Shown: positions 1 through 10,008, counted from the first letter of the stretch. The stretch: 64,000 nucleotides of DNA from Candidatus Thorarchaeota archaeon (GCA_011364985.1 RDOC01000003.1:62001-126000); one strand, 5' to 3'. Translations and numbers: made by a program. Notes: generated by a model not told the origin, from the sequence alone.

Positions 1-1
1 A

Positions 2-337
2 GCAATATGCCATCCTGATTTTGACGTCAAAGCGCGCAAAAGAATGGCGGATGTACTAGACGTTGAAATCCTTCCTGGTAGCGTGGCCGGACTTCCCATT
101 GTTGGTGCAAGCACAATCATTACGAATAATGGAGCTGTTGTTCATCCATTGGCACGGGATGAAGAGATTGAACAGATATCACAGCTGTTAAAAGTACATG
201 TTGAAGTGGGCACTGTGAACAGAGGCAGTCCGTACACCAGTCTTGGTGTCATGGCCAACATTGATGGTATGATTGCTGGAACGGACACGACAGGTGTGGA
301 ATTAGCACACATTAGTCAGGTTCTAGGATTTGTATGA
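2..337 (+). CDS. eif6: Translation initiation factor 6 (aIF6), C-terminal part, truncated by window start
   Basis: Frame open to window edge; SVAGLPIVGASTIITNNGAVVHPLARDEE...GTVNRGSPYTSLGVMANIDGMIAGTDTTGVEL is typical aIF6; followed by L18Ae. Confidence 0.93.
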   Translation, partial: AICHPDFDVKARKRMADVLDVEILPGSVAGLPIVGASTIITNNGAVVHPLARDEEIEQISQLLKVHVEVGTVNRGSPYTSLGVMANIDGMIAGTDTTGVELAHISQVLGFV

Positions 338-348
338 GGTGTTTGAAT

Positions 349-591
349 ATGAGCTCAAAGATATGGAGAGCAACTGGCGAATACGGTAAGAAACGGAGAA
401 GATTCAGATTCATGAAAGAAATGATTGCCATGAAGGAGGCTCATGTTCGTGAGCGATTGTACTCGGAGATTGGCAGTCGTCATCGTGTGAAGAGAAAGGA
501 TATCACAATTGAAGAAGTTGTTGAGATACAGCCAGAGGAGCTTCGTGACCTAGACCTGAGAAGGATTCTTGGTGTGGAGAGCGAACTATAA
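349..591 (+). CDS. rpl18a: 50S ribosomal protein L18Ae/LX
   Basis: YSEIGSRHRVKRKDITIEEVVEI motif; conserved context aIF6-LX-prefoldin-FtsY. Start taken at internal MSSKIWRATGEY. Confidence 0.88.
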   Translation: MSSKIWRATGEYGKKRRRFRFMKEMIAMKEAHVRERLYSEIGSRHRVKRKDITIEEVVEIQPEELRDLDLRRILGVESEL

Positions 592-1031
592 TGAGCCAAG
601 AACAGCAGAAGGCTCTTGAATCACTCTATGTAGAAAGACAACTTACGGAATCGAACATCAGCTTGCTACAACAACGCCTTGAATTCTCACAAGTCCTACT
701 AAATAGCTACAGAACAGGGTTCATGGTTCTTGAAGAACTTGAAGCTAAGAAGAAGGATGAAGAGATGCTGATGAACGTCGGAGGCGGCATCTTTGTTCCA
801 GCTCGGCTAGTCAATCCCGAGAGGATTATGCGGACACTAGGTAGTGGGATAAGGATCGAACAAGGGTTGGAAGAGGCCAAGAAAGGAATCGAAACGGCTA
901 TCACTTCCCTTGAAAACCAGTATAAGCAGCTTGCAGAAGAGCATGACAAAATGGTGGCTCATCTAAATCGAGTAAACGCTCAGATGAACCAACTAGTGGA
1001 AGCGATTCAAGGACAGAGCAGGGAGGGATAA
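591..1031 (+). CDS. pfdA: Prefoldin alpha subunit
   Basis: Coiled coil flanking VGGGIFVPARL core; context. Confidence 0.88.
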   Translation: MSQEQQKALESLYVERQLTESNISLLQQRLEFSQVLLNSYRTGFMVLEELEAKKKDEEMLMNVGGGIFVPARLVNPERIMRTLGSGIRIEQGLEEAKKGIETAITSLENQYKQLAEEHDKMVAHLNRVNAQMNQLVEAIQGQSREG

Positions 1032-1034
1032 CCC

Positions 1035-1943
1035 TTGTTCGACAATCTTCGAACAGCGGTTGATTCTGCCGTAACCAAAGCAACAACAAAGGAACTGAAT
1101 GAAAAGAACCTCTCGGATGCTATCTGGGCACTTCAAATGGTTCTAATTCAGAATGATGTTGCTGTAGAGGTTGCAGAGTGTATTTGCAGCCTGACGAAAG
1201 AGAAGTTGATAGGTACTAGAGCAGGCCGGCTTGAGAATTTGAAACGGCTTTTCAAGACAGCAATATACGAGTCTGTACTTGAGGTTTTGACTCCAGAGCA
1301 TCCGTTAGACCCTGTTGAGATTGTGTCACAGAAAAAGAGCAAGGGCGAGCCAACAGTGATTCTCTTTGTTGGGGTTAATGGAACAGGGAAGACAACCACG
1401 CTAGCAAAGATGGCGAATATGTACAAACAGAAGGGCTTCTCGGTTGTCCTAGCCGCTGGAGATACTTTTAGGGCAGGCAGCATTGAGCAATTGCAAAGGC
1501 ATGCCGATGTACTGAATTTGAAACTCATTAAGCAGGATTATGGATCCGATGCTGCTGCTATTGCATACGATGCGATATCTCATGCACGTGCCAAGCATGT
1601 AGATGTGGTACTGATCGATTCCGCAGGAAGAATGCAAAGCAACAGGAACTTGATAGAAGAAATGAAGAAAATTGCTCGTGTGGCTGAACCGGACTTGAAG
1701 ATTTTTGTCGGAGACTCCCTGGCGGGGAATGACGCTCTTTCACAGGCAAGGGAGTTCAATGATGCTATCGGGATTGACGGAACCATACTTACGAAGGTTG
1801 ATGCGGACCCATCTGGCGGAGCAGCTCTTTCAGTAGCATTTGTCACAGGCAAACCAGTCATCTATGTCGGAGTTGGTCAGAAATACGATGACCTTCAACG
1901 TTTTGAACCGAAATGGTTTGCACAAAGACTTGTCGGCGAGTAG
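1035..1943 (+). CDS. ftsY: Signal recognition particle receptor FtsY
   Basis: GVNGTGKTTTLAKMA, AAGDTFRAGSIEQL, DSAGRMQSNRNL, TKVDADPSGGAALS; TTG start. Confidence 0.95.
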   Translation: MFDNLRTAVDSAVTKATTKELNEKNLSDAIWALQMVLIQNDVAVEVAECICSLTKEKLIGTRAGRLENLKRLFKTAIYESVLEVLTPEHPLDPVEIVSQKKSKGEPTVILFVGVNGTGKTTTLAKMANMYKQKGFSVVLAAGDTFRAGSIEQLQRHADVLNLKLIKQDYGSDAAAIAYDAISHARAKHVDVVLIDSAGRMQSNRNLIEEMKKIARVAEPDLKIFVGDSLAGNDALSQAREFNDAIGIDGTILTKVDADPSGGAALSVAFVTGKPVIYVGVGQKYDDLQRFEPKWFAQRLVGE

Positions 1944-2016
1944 TAGTAACAGTGGGCAGTTTTATTACAGAGCGCATTTTTATCCCCTTTAACCATTCAT
2001 CACAGAGGTTACTAGT

Positions 2017-2943
2017 GTGAGTTTCAAGAGAAGGAACTTCATCGATTTGGCTGACTTCAAGAGGCATGAGCTTAGAGCCTTCTTGGACGCTGGACACGAT
2101 TTGAAGAGAAAACAAAAATGTGGAGAACCGCATGAGGTATTGAAAGGCAAGTCCATGGCCATGATTTTCATGAAATCAAGCACCCGAACGCGTGTTTCCT
2201 TTGAAGTTGGGATGACACAGCTTGGTGGGCATGCTCTTTACCTGCAACCTGGCGGCACACAGCTTGGGCGTGGAGAAACTATAGGAGATACTGCAATTGT
2301 GCTCAGCAGATACTGTGATGTAATCATGGCAAGAGTCTTTGGGCATGGTGAAGTGGTGGAGCTTGCCAAACACGCGACAGTTCCCGTCATCAATGGTCTA
2401 TCTGATCTTCTGCATCCATGCCAAATCATGGCGGACATGATGACCATAGAAGAGCACAAGGGCACTCTTGAAGGACTCAAGGTTGCTTATGTGGGCGACT
2501 CCAACAATGTCAGCAATTCCATAATGCAGGGTTGCACGATAATGGGGATGGATGTCACGATTGGCTCCCCGAAGGGCTACACACCGACCGATGAAATAAT
2601 GGAACGTGCAGAGAACCTCAGTAGGACCTATAAGACACATCTTGAAGTTGTTACAGACCCTGCAGAGGCTGTGAAAGCCGCTGACGTTATTTATACTGAT
2701 ACCTTCTTTAGTATGGGTCAAGAGAGAGAAAAAGAAAAGGAAGAAGCTCTTATGCCATTCCAAGTGAACAGAGCACTTGTTAACAACGCAAAAGAGGATG
2801 TCATTGTGATGCATTGTCTGCCTGCGCACCGCGACGAGGAATTAACATCTGATATCATGGACGACCCCAAGCATTCTGTTGTGTTTGATCAAGCTGAAAA
2901 TCGACTTCATGCACAGAAAGGCATACTGGCACTTATTGTCTAA
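2017..2943 (+). CDS. argF: Ornithine carbamoyltransferase
   Basis: MKSSTRTRVSFE, HPCQIMAD, VMHCLPAHRDEE motifs. Confidence 0.95.
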   Translation: MSFKRRNFIDLADFKRHELRAFLDAGHDLKRKQKCGEPHEVLKGKSMAMIFMKSSTRTRVSFEVGMTQLGGHALYLQPGGTQLGRGETIGDTAIVLSRYCDVIMARVFGHGEVVELAKHATVPVINGLSDLLHPCQIMADMMTIEEHKGTLEGLKVAYVGDSNNVSNSIMQGCTIMGMDVTIGSPKGYTPTDEIMERAENLSRTYKTHLEVVTDPAEAVKAADVIYTDTFFSMGQEREKEKEEALMPFQVNRALVNNAKEDVIVMHCLPAHRDEELTSDIMDDPKHSVVFDQAENRLHAQKGILALIV

Positions 2944-2955
2944 GAGGCGGACGAG

Positions 2956-3927
2956 TTGGCGGGCGAAGTTGTAGTCATAGGCAGAATCAACACAGATGTG
3001 GTGATGCGTATCGAGAGCCTGCCCGGACCAAATGATCATTTCATCACAGATGAGGGATACATATCATTTGGCGGTTCAGCATGCAACTTTGCGACTCAAT
3101 CAGCCCGTCTCGGAGTGCCGACGAGTCTTGTAAGTTGTATTGGCAACGATTTGTATGGTCGGCTTGCACTCAAGGAATTATCACAGATAGGAATAGACAC
3201 TAGCCAGATTCTTGTTTTGGACCAGCAGTCCACTGGTATCTTCTTTCTGGCCGAGCAACCAAATGGAACCGGATTCGTTTTCACTGAGCCAGGTGCGAAC
3301 CGATTCTTGGAAAAGCATATTTTCGATGAGGAAGCTATTGCTAAGGCAAGAATTGTACACATGGCAGGGGGATTTCCAATGATGAATGGAAGAGCCCTAG
3401 AAGTAGCCACCCTGAATGGTATGATATTCTCTCTCGATCCAGGCCGAGTTGCTGGAAATCTTGACTTCCCGAAAGTGCTAGCTAAGACAGATCTCTTCTT
3501 CGTGAATGAAAAAGAATTGAAGACTTACTTTGACACCACACCCACCGAGAAGAGCCTCAAGATGTTTGCCAAGAATTTCCCGGGTATTGTTATCGTGAAG
3601 AGAGGAAAGAAGGGGGCCATAGCCACAGATGGTTTTGAATACTGTACTTCACAAGCATTCGAAGTGAAAGCAGTCGATACCTTGGGAGCTGGTGATGCGT
3701 TTGCTGCTGGTTTTGTCACAGCATGGACGCGCTCTGAGAACATAGAGAAAGCACTTCATGTTGGGAATGCCGTGTCTGCCCTTACAATAACAAAGCAAGG
3801 TGCACAGAACGGACAACCAACGCTCAAGGAAGTATCGAAATTACTCAAGGATAATGGCGTATCAATTGATGCGATTTTGAGAACTTTCGGCGAACGAAAG
3901 AGAAGAAAGAAACGATATAACAAGTAA
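2956..3927 (+). CDS. PfkB family carbohydrate kinase
   Basis: N-terminal INTDVV...GGSACNFA and C-terminal DTLGAGDAFAAGF PfkB signatures. Confidence 0.9.
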   Translation: MAGEVVVIGRINTDVVMRIESLPGPNDHFITDEGYISFGGSACNFATQSARLGVPTSLVSCIGNDLYGRLALKELSQIGIDTSQILVLDQQSTGIFFLAEQPNGTGFVFTEPGANRFLEKHIFDEEAIAKARIVHMAGGFPMMNGRALEVATLNGMIFSLDPGRVAGNLDFPKVLAKTDLFFVNEKELKTYFDTTPTEKSLKMFAKNFPGIVIVKRGKKGAIATDGFEYCTSQAFEVKAVDTLGAGDAFAAGFVTAWTRSENIEKALHVGNAVSALTITKQGAQNGQPTLKEVSKLLKDNGVSIDAILRTFGERKRRKKRYNK

Positions 3928-4002
3928 TACCAGCGTAGTATTCTACTTTTTGTTAGCGAAATACAGCCGTATTAGTGGAAGATGTAAGGTGAGAGTGAGC
4001 TA

Positions 4003-5175
4003 ATGCATCCATTACTAGAAGAAGTCCTCCGCAGTCCAGCACGACGGGACGCTCCTATTACTAAACCAAGCAAGAGATCCTCAAGATCTGCAATCACTGA
4101 TGAAGAATTGGCTGACTTGCTGGAGTCAGTGACCGCACGAATCCTTGTCGTAGGCGTTGGAGGAGCAGGCAATAATGCTGTAACGCGTCTAATGGAAGTA
4201 GGTGTTGAAGGTGCAGAGACTCTCGCCGCAAACACTGATGCGCAAGACCTCTATGTTTGCAATTCTAACCACAAATTACTCCTTGGCAGAGAAACCTGTG
4301 GTGGGCTTGGTGCCGGTAATAATCCAGATATCGGAGAGGCTGCAGCGCAGGAAACGTATGATATCATCAAGGATGTTGTAAGAGCGGATCTTGTCTTCAT
4401 CACTGCAGGAATGGGGGGAGGAACAGGAACTGGTGCAGCACCATTAATAGCAAAGGCTGCAAAAGAAACTGGTGCGCTTACAGTTGCGATTGTATGCCTT
4501 CCTTTTGAAGTTGAAGGTGCCACACGGAAGAAGAATGCCACGAGAGGACTTAAGGCCCTCATGGAGCATGTTGATACTCTTATTGCAATCCCTAATGAAA
4601 AACTCCTTGAGATTGCTCCTGACTTGTCAATGCCAGAGGCGTTCATGGTAGCTGATGAAGTACTTGTCAGAGCTGTAAAGGGCATTGCGGAACTTATCTC
4701 AAAACCGGGTCTTGTTAACTTGGACTTCGCTGATGTCAGAACCACAATGAAAAACGGCGGGGTTTCAATAATTGCACTGGGAGAGGGAACTGGCGAGAAC
4801 AGGGACGAAGAGGCTGTCATTAACGCACTGCGTAATCCTCTAATTGATGTATCAATTGAGAATGCTAGAAACATCTTGATCAATGTCAGTGGAAGCACAG
4901 ATCTCCAGCTCGCAGAGGCTAAGAGAGTTGTTCAGTTAGTGACTGAGCAGGTCAATCCAAATGCGGAGATCATCTATGGTGCGTTAATATCTCACGAATT
5001 GGAAGATAGACTACGTGTGACGATAATTGCATCCGGCGTCAATTCTCCGTATGTTTTTGATAACTCCGAACGAGTTTTACCCCTAGCAGATGACCTAAAA
5101 TCAGATTTGGGACTACAGCGTTTGGATGATACAGATACAGACACTCAGGAAGGGTTAAAAGAAGACCCGAAATGA
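4003..5175 (+). CDS. ftsZ: Cell division protein FtsZ
   Basis: GVGGAGNNAVTRL, ITAGMGGGTGTGAAPLIA, tubulin/FtsZ GTPase; N-terminal extension. Confidence 0.96.
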   Translation: MHPLLEEVLRSPARRDAPITKPSKRSSRSAITDEELADLLESVTARILVVGVGGAGNNAVTRLMEVGVEGAETLAANTDAQDLYVCNSNHKLLLGRETCGGLGAGNNPDIGEAAAQETYDIIKDVVRADLVFITAGMGGGTGTGAAPLIAKAAKETGALTVAIVCLPFEVEGATRKKNATRGLKALMEHVDTLIAIPNEKLLEIAPDLSMPEAFMVADEVLVRAVKGIAELISKPGLVNLDFADVRTTMKNGGVSIIALGEGTGENRDEEAVINALRNPLIDVSIENARNILINVSGSTDLQLAEAKRVVQLVTEQVNPNAEIIYGALISHELEDRLRVTIIASGVNSPYVFDNSERVLPLADDLKSDLGLQRLDDTDTDTQEGLKEDPK

Positions 5176-5230
5176 AAACATTCCAATACAGCATTGCAAA
5201 AGCAGATTTGCATAAGGATGTGAAGCCAGT

Positions 5231-5419
5231 TTGGGATTTAGCAGTTTCATCAAAGAAAGCAGGCGGATATTGAAGCTTGCGACCAAGCCATCAAGGAAGG
5301 AGCTTTGGATGAGTACTAAGATAACCATTCTTGCGATGCTCGTGGTGGGAATGCTCAGCTTCATTGTCCAAGTGTTCATGATTGTCATAACTGGCGATTG
5401 GGGAACCACAACATCATAG
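5231..5419 (+). CDS. secE: SecE / Sec61 gamma subunit
   Basis: Short single-TM protein FIKESRRILKLATKPSRKELW... between ftsZ and spt5, the usual archaeal position. Confidence 0.85.
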   Translation: MGFSSFIKESRRILKLATKPSRKELWMSTKITILAMLVVGMLSFIVQVFMIVITGDWGTTTS

Positions 5420-5485
5420 ACAAAAGTCCTTCGACAGCTCAGGCTGGAATGGACAAAAGCATCCCTTGGGAATCTGTGGTGTGCT

Positions 5486-6193
5486 TTGCGTGCTATACTT
5501 TCTTCGGAGTCAAATCTTGGATGTGCTGAAATGGAGCATAGAAACAGTATCTACGCGATAAGAACTACGATAGGCCAGGAGCGATCAGTCACAGACCTCA
5601 TAACGACCGCAGTTACTGGTGAAACTGACGTCTGGGGCTGCCCATTTTGCGGCGAGGATTTCGCCTCAAAGGCTGCTACAGTAGAGCACATGAAGAGCTG
5701 TAAAAAGAAAGGAAAGAAGAGCGGAGAGCCTAAACTAATATCACAAAATCCGCTAATTGGCAGAGTCATGGCCATTCTGGTTCCTGAAACTCTTCGAGGC
5801 TATGTCTTTTTGGAAACACTGGAGTTCAGAGATGTTGAACTGGCAATATCTGGTGTACCACATGTCCGAGGGCGTGTTGGAGGGAAAGTGAGTTACGAAG
5901 AGATTGACAAATTCCTTGTGCCGAAACCTGCCGCAGAAGGAATCTCAATTAGTGATGTTGTTGAAATCATTTCAGGGCCATTCAAGGGAGAACGAGCGAA
6001 GGTTGCGAGAGTAGACTCCGCCAAAGAAGAACTCATTCTTGAATTGCTGGACAGCCCCCACACGATTCCTATACGCGTTCACGCAGACTTTGCGAAAATT
6101 GTTGAGAAGGCTGTTAGAGAAGAGCCCTCGATTGCTGAGACAGCGGAGAAAGACGAGAAAGAAGAAGATGATTCCTTCTGGGCACACGACTAA
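5486..6193 (+). CDS. spt5: Transcription elongation factor Spt5 (NusG) with zinc-finger insertion
   Basis: NGN domain (YAIRTTIGQERSV...LVPETLRGYVFLE) plus KOW (DVVEIISGPFKGERAKV); CPFCGEDFASKAATVEHMKSC inserted. True start may be MEHRNSIYAIRT. Confidence 0.92.
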   Translation: MRAILSSESNLGCAEMEHRNSIYAIRTTIGQERSVTDLITTAVTGETDVWGCPFCGEDFASKAATVEHMKSCKKKGKKSGEPKLISQNPLIGRVMAILVPETLRGYVFLETLEFRDVELAISGVPHVRGRVGGKVSYEEIDKFLVPKPAAEGISISDVVEIISGPFKGERAKVARVDSAKEELILELLDSPHTIPIRVHADFAKIVEKAVREEPSIAETAEKDEKEEDDSFWAHD

Positions 6194-6327
6194 CTCTTCG
6201 AACATCGTATCTTCAGATTAGATGTAATTGTCAGTCCAAAAGCCTTAAAACAGTCCTGCGAGGGGGAGGCTCAACTCCTTAAACAGACATTAACGCAAGA
6301 CGTTGTGTCAGGGGTGAAATATGATGA

Positions 6328-6418
6328 TGAATGCAGTAGACTATATTGGACGTTATTCTTGTTGTGCCATTTGGTCGACCCCGGTGATACACTTTGAATG
6401 TGTTAACCTACTGCATCA
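6328..6418 (+). promoter_or_regulatory. Inverted repeat/leader stem upstream of rpl11, touching the SD
   Basis: TGCAGTAG (6332-6339) perfectly complements CTACTGCA (6408-6415), extended by TGA/TCA; AGGAG lies at 6418-6422 before GTG 6425. Confidence 0.5.
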
Positions 6419-6424
6419 GGAGTT

Positions 6425-6937
6425 GTGCAAGAATTGAGTGAGAAACCGATAGTAGTAGAGGCAATGGTAGAAGGAGGCAAGGCCTCTGGTGGCCCTCCAA
6501 TCGGTCCTGCGCTTGGACCAACAGGTGTCAATATCTTTCAGGTTGTCACCAAAATCAATGAGGAAACTGTGCCCTTTACTGGGCTGAAGGTGCCCGTGAA
6601 GATCACGGTCAATCCATCTGATAAGAGCTTTGAGGTTGAAGTAGGCACTCCTCCAACAAGTGCTCTAATCCTTAAGGAGATTGGACAAGCAAAGGGTTCT
6701 GGAGAAGCAGGTAGTACCGTAATAGGCAATTTGACTATCGACCAGCTAAAGGCCATTGCAAAGGGAAAAGCAAGCGATTTGTCTGCACTTGAGATGAAAT
6801 CGGCTGCAATGATAATATCGGGCACCTGTGTTTCCATGGGTGTCACAATCGAGGGAAAGGCACCAAAGGAGTTCCAAGAAGAGGTCCGAGAGGGTCTCTG
6901 GGACAGCCAACTTGATGAACTTCTTAGGGAGGAATAA
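6425..6937 (+). CDS. rpl11: 50S ribosomal protein L11
   Basis: GGKASGGPPIGPALGPTGVNI signature; GTG start. Confidence 0.96.
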   Translation: MQELSEKPIVVEAMVEGGKASGGPPIGPALGPTGVNIFQVVTKINEETVPFTGLKVPVKITVNPSDKSFEVEVGTPPTSALILKEIGQAKGSGEAGSTVIGNLTIDQLKAIAKGKASDLSALEMKSAAMIISGTCVSMGVTIEGKAPKEFQEEVREGLWDSQLDELLREE

Positions 6938-6939
6938 CG

Positions 6940-7602
6940 GTGTCATTCAATGTCGATGTAATTGAGACAGCAGTTGCTGAGGCACGCGCAAAAGGCAATG
7001 GAAAGAGTACGAAATTCGAACAGAGCTTTGATATCGCAGTCAACTTCAGAAAGAAGGAATTGGATGTCTCAAAGCCGGAGAATCGATTCAATCAGGAAGT
7101 TGTCTTGCCTAATAGAATGTACCCTCCAGTCAAGGTATGCGCATTCGGCGATGGTGAGTTTGCCGACAAGGCCTTGGAAGCAGGTGTAGAACGCGTTGTG
7201 GGCAGAGAGGAAATTCCAAAGATCGGGGAAGAAAAGAAAGAAAGAAAACTGCTCGCAAAGACTTTCGACTTCTTCATCTCAGCCGTTGATGCAATGTCTC
7301 TTGTTGGTCGCTATCTTGGTCAAGCATTGGGTCCGCGAGGAAAAATGCCGAGGCCATTTCCACCACAAGCCGATTTGAGTGCGGTTGTTGATCAGTATCA
7401 ACGCACCGTCCGCATAAGAATGAGGAACACACCCACCTTCCATGTGAAGGTGGGACATGTGAGAATGAGTGATAGAGAGATTGCTGACAACATAGCCACG
7501 GTTCTTGGCTTTGTTGACAGCAAGGGTATCATTGACCGTGTAGGACGTGTCTTGGTAAAGACCACAATGGGACCTCCCGTTGATGTTAGCATTGAGAGGT
7601 GA
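6940..7602 (+). CDS. rpl1: 50S ribosomal protein L1
   Basis: LGPRGKMPRPFPP, context; GTG start. Confidence 0.95.
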   Translation: MSFNVDVIETAVAEARAKGNGKSTKFEQSFDIAVNFRKKELDVSKPENRFNQEVVLPNRMYPPVKVCAFGDGEFADKALEAGVERVVGREEIPKIGEEKKERKLLAKTFDFFISAVDAMSLVGRYLGQALGPRGKMPRPFPPQADLSAVVDQYQRTVRIRMRNTPTFHVKVGHVRMSDREIADNIATVLGFVDSKGIIDRVGRVLVKTTMGPPVDVSIER

Positions 7603-7606
7603 TCGG

Positions 7607-8626
7607 ATGTCAGTATATGAAAAGAGCATTCCGCAATGGAAGGTTGACCTAGTAGAAAAGCTTTCCACTCGAATCAAAGATAGCGCCATGGTTGGACTTG
7701 TGAATGTGGAGGGTGTGGGTGCCAAGCAGCTTTCAGGTATTAGAGAGAGTCTGAGATACTCTGCAGAGATCAAGATGGCACGGAACACACTTATGATCAG
7801 AGCTCTTGAAGCGTCAAAAGTAAAGGGGATTGACTCCTTGATCGAACATGTCAAGGGACCCGTCGCTTTTGTTTTCAGTGATCAGGATCCTTTTATTCTC
7901 AGTAAGTTCCTTCGTGAGAACAAGACACCAGCGCCAGCTAAAGGGGGTCAGACTGCTCCAAATGACATCATGGTGCCAGCTATGAATACTGGTGTTGCAC
8001 CAGGACCTTTCATTAGCGAACTCGCAGCCCTCAGGATTCCATCTCGAGTCAAGAGCGGTGTGATTCATATCACTGACGACACCGTTGTTGTGAAGGCAGG
8101 CAATGTCATCTCTAACGCAATGGCTATGATGCTGACAAGACTTGGGATAGAACCAATGGAGCTTCAGCTGAAACTGATTGCAGCATATACCGATGGAGCT
8201 GTACTTACAGCAGAAAGCTTCGATATTGACCTACAGAGTCTCTTCCAGAGTGTCATTCTGGGCCATCAATATGCAATGAATCTCTCAATCAATTCTGGCT
8301 ATCCCACCAGTGATACTATGCCGATGATAATCGTCAAAGCAGACAGAGAAGCGAGAAGCTTGGCTTTGAGCCTTGACTTCTTTACACAGGATTTGCTCGG
8401 CGATTTCCTCGCAAAGGCGAGCTCAGAAGCGTTTGCCCTTGCAGCGGCAATATCGGAAAAGGATCCAGAAGCAATACCCTCAGAAGTCCTCGACCAAGTT
8501 CGATCTGGTGTAACAGATACATCAGCCGCTACATCGGCTGAACAGACTTACAAGAAGCCAGAGGAACCCGGAGAGGACGAAGAGGAGGAAGAATCAGTTG
8601 CAGGTCTCTCAGGCCTGTTCGGATAG
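7607..8626 (+). CDS. rpl10: 50S ribosomal protein L10 (P0)
   Basis: Archaeal P0 architecture with C-terminal acidic [15 protein letters not shown] tail; start at MSVYEKS after L1 stop. Confidence 0.95.
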   Translation: MSVYEKSIPQWKVDLVEKLSTRIKDSAMVGLVNVEGVGAKQLSGIRESLRYSAEIKMARNTLMIRALEASKVKGIDSLIEHVKGPVAFVFSDQDPFILSKFLRENKTPAPAKGGQTAPNDIMVPAMNTGVAPGPFISELAALRIPSRVKSGVIHITDDTVVVKAGNVISNAMAMMLTRLGIEPMELQLKLIAAYTDGAVLTAESFDIDLQSLFQSVILGHQYAMNLSINSGYPTSDTMPMIIVKADREARSLALSLDFFTQDLLGDFLAKASSEAFALAAAISEKDPEAIPSEVLDQVRSGVTDTSAATSAEQTYKKPEEPGEDEEEEESVAGLSGLFG

Positions 8627-8643
8627 AAAATGAGGTAGAAACA

Positions 8644-8949
8644 ATGGAGTACGTATATTCCGCACTTCTGCTCCATAAAGCCGGAAAGAAAGTAGATGCA
8701 AAGGGCATGGAGGCTGTTCTCACCGCTGCAGGTGTGACACCTGACAAAGGAAGAATAAAGGCTCTTCTAGCAGCTCTTGAAGGGGTCGATATTGATGATG
8801 CCCTGAAGAGTGCAGCAATGCCCATGGCGATGGCCGCAGCTCCTGCTGCTGGTGGCGCCACAGCTGCAGCTCCTGCCGAGGAGAAGAAGGAAGAAGAAGA
8901 GAAGGAAGAAGAGGAAGAAGTTGCAGGACTTGGCAGTCTATTCGGGTAG
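8644..8949 (+). CDS. rpl12: 50S ribosomal protein L12 (P1)
   Basis: [17 protein letters not shown]...[14 protein letters not shown]. Confidence 0.96.
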   Translation: MEYVYSALLLHKAGKKVDAKGMEAVLTAAGVTPDKGRIKALLAALEGVDIDDALKSAAMPMAMAAAPAAGGATAAAPAEEKKEEEEKEEEEEVAGLGSLFG

Positions 8950-8995
8950 GTCAAGCAACCAGCTTCAGACTCTCAGTTACTTCCTTAGCCTAAAC

Positions 8996-9042
8996 GGATG
9001 GACAGGTAGCAAGCCTGTCTGTCCATCGATTCTCTTTTCTTT
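8996..9042 (+). terminator. Hairpin plus T-rich tract after rpl12
   Basis: GATGGACAG/CTGTCCATC 9-bp stem followed by TTCTCTTTTCTTT. Confidence 0.6.
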
Positions 9043-9114
9043 GATATCATTCATCTAGTTGGAGATTTGTATCCAGTTTTCCAAGATTGTCACAGAATGA
9101 AATGATGAAATAAG

Positions 9115-9939
9115 TTGGCCAACAGAGAGAAATGGAAGTGGTGCATACCAATTCGTGTGAAAATCATATATCATCCACTTATGTTGCAACCGTATGATAG
9201 TACTCCTGCTGGAGCGCCAGGCAGACTTGAGAGCGCTGTTGAGATTCTCAGTAAAGCCACAGGATACGAGCTTCTCACATCCGAACCAGCAACTGATGAG
9301 CAGATATTGCGTGCTCATGGCCCGAATCATTTGGAGAGTGTAAAGAGTGATGGAGAATTCATGAGAGGCGGCCTGCTCTTTGAGATGGCAGCCCTAGCTG
9401 CTGGAGGCGCGATTCTTACAGGACATATTGCAGCCAGAGGCGAACCAGCTTTTGGTCTAATTCGCCCGCCAGGGCATCATGCCTCTCGAAATAGCTACTG
9501 GGGATTCTGCTATCACAACAACATTGCTATCTCGCTGTTGGACCTGGAAAACAAGGGGATCATAAAGTCAGCCTTCGTACTTGACTTTGACCTTCACATA
9601 GGAGATGGAAATATCGATATCCTTGGCGGCAAACCTGGGTATATCATCTCAAACCCGAGAAGTCAGGGAGATGATGCATATCTTGCTGAAGTTGGGCAGA
9701 TCTTGGATGCGGCGCCCGATGTTGATATCATCGTAGCTTCCGCCGGATTTGACCAGTATGAAAACGACTGGGGAGGAAATCTATCAACAGACGCGTTTAG
9801 ACAGATTGGGAAGATGATGCATGATTTTGCCATGGAAAGATGCGAAGGAAGACGTTATGGTCTGTTAGAGGGTGGTTACAACTTCCAAGACCTTGGGACG
9901 AATGTCTATGCCTTCTGCGAAGGATTGCAGGGAAGATAG
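9115..9939 (+). CDS. Histone deacetylase family / acetylpolyamine amidohydrolase-like
   Basis: RPPGHHA, GFCYHNNIAIS, DFDLHIGDGN, ASAGFDQYENDWGG. Start may be GTG at 9157. Confidence 0.88.
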   Translation: MANREKWKWCIPIRVKIIYHPLMLQPYDSTPAGAPGRLESAVEILSKATGYELLTSEPATDEQILRAHGPNHLESVKSDGEFMRGGLLFEMAALAAGGAILTGHIAARGEPAFGLIRPPGHHASRNSYWGFCYHNNIAISLLDLENKGIIKSAFVLDFDLHIGDGNIDILGGKPGYIISNPRSQGDDAYLAEVGQILDAAPDVDIIVASAGFDQYENDWGGNLSTDAFRQIGKMMHDFAMERCEGRRYGLLEGGYNFQDLGTNVYAFCEGLQGR

Positions 9940-10008
9940 TAGGAGTGCACAAGCAACATAACTTGAGATTCCTTCAGGAGTTTATATTGCATACTGGCTG
10001 ATGAAATT

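Noticed and set aside
4251-4898. 215-aa minus-strand ORF opposite ftsZ
   Set aside because: Serine/proline-rich shadow translation antisense to a clearly conserved gene.
6321-6330. ATGATGA matching a C-box, suggesting a C/D box sRNA before rpl11
   Set aside because: No appropriately placed CTGA D box or terminal stem; the inverted repeat with CTACTGCA explains the region better.
8570-8949. Repeated acidic-tail coding sequence (EEEE..AGL.(G/S).LFG) in rpl10 and rpl12 as a novel repeat
   Set aside because: Known shared C-terminal tail of archaeal/eukaryotic P0 and P1 stalk proteins.
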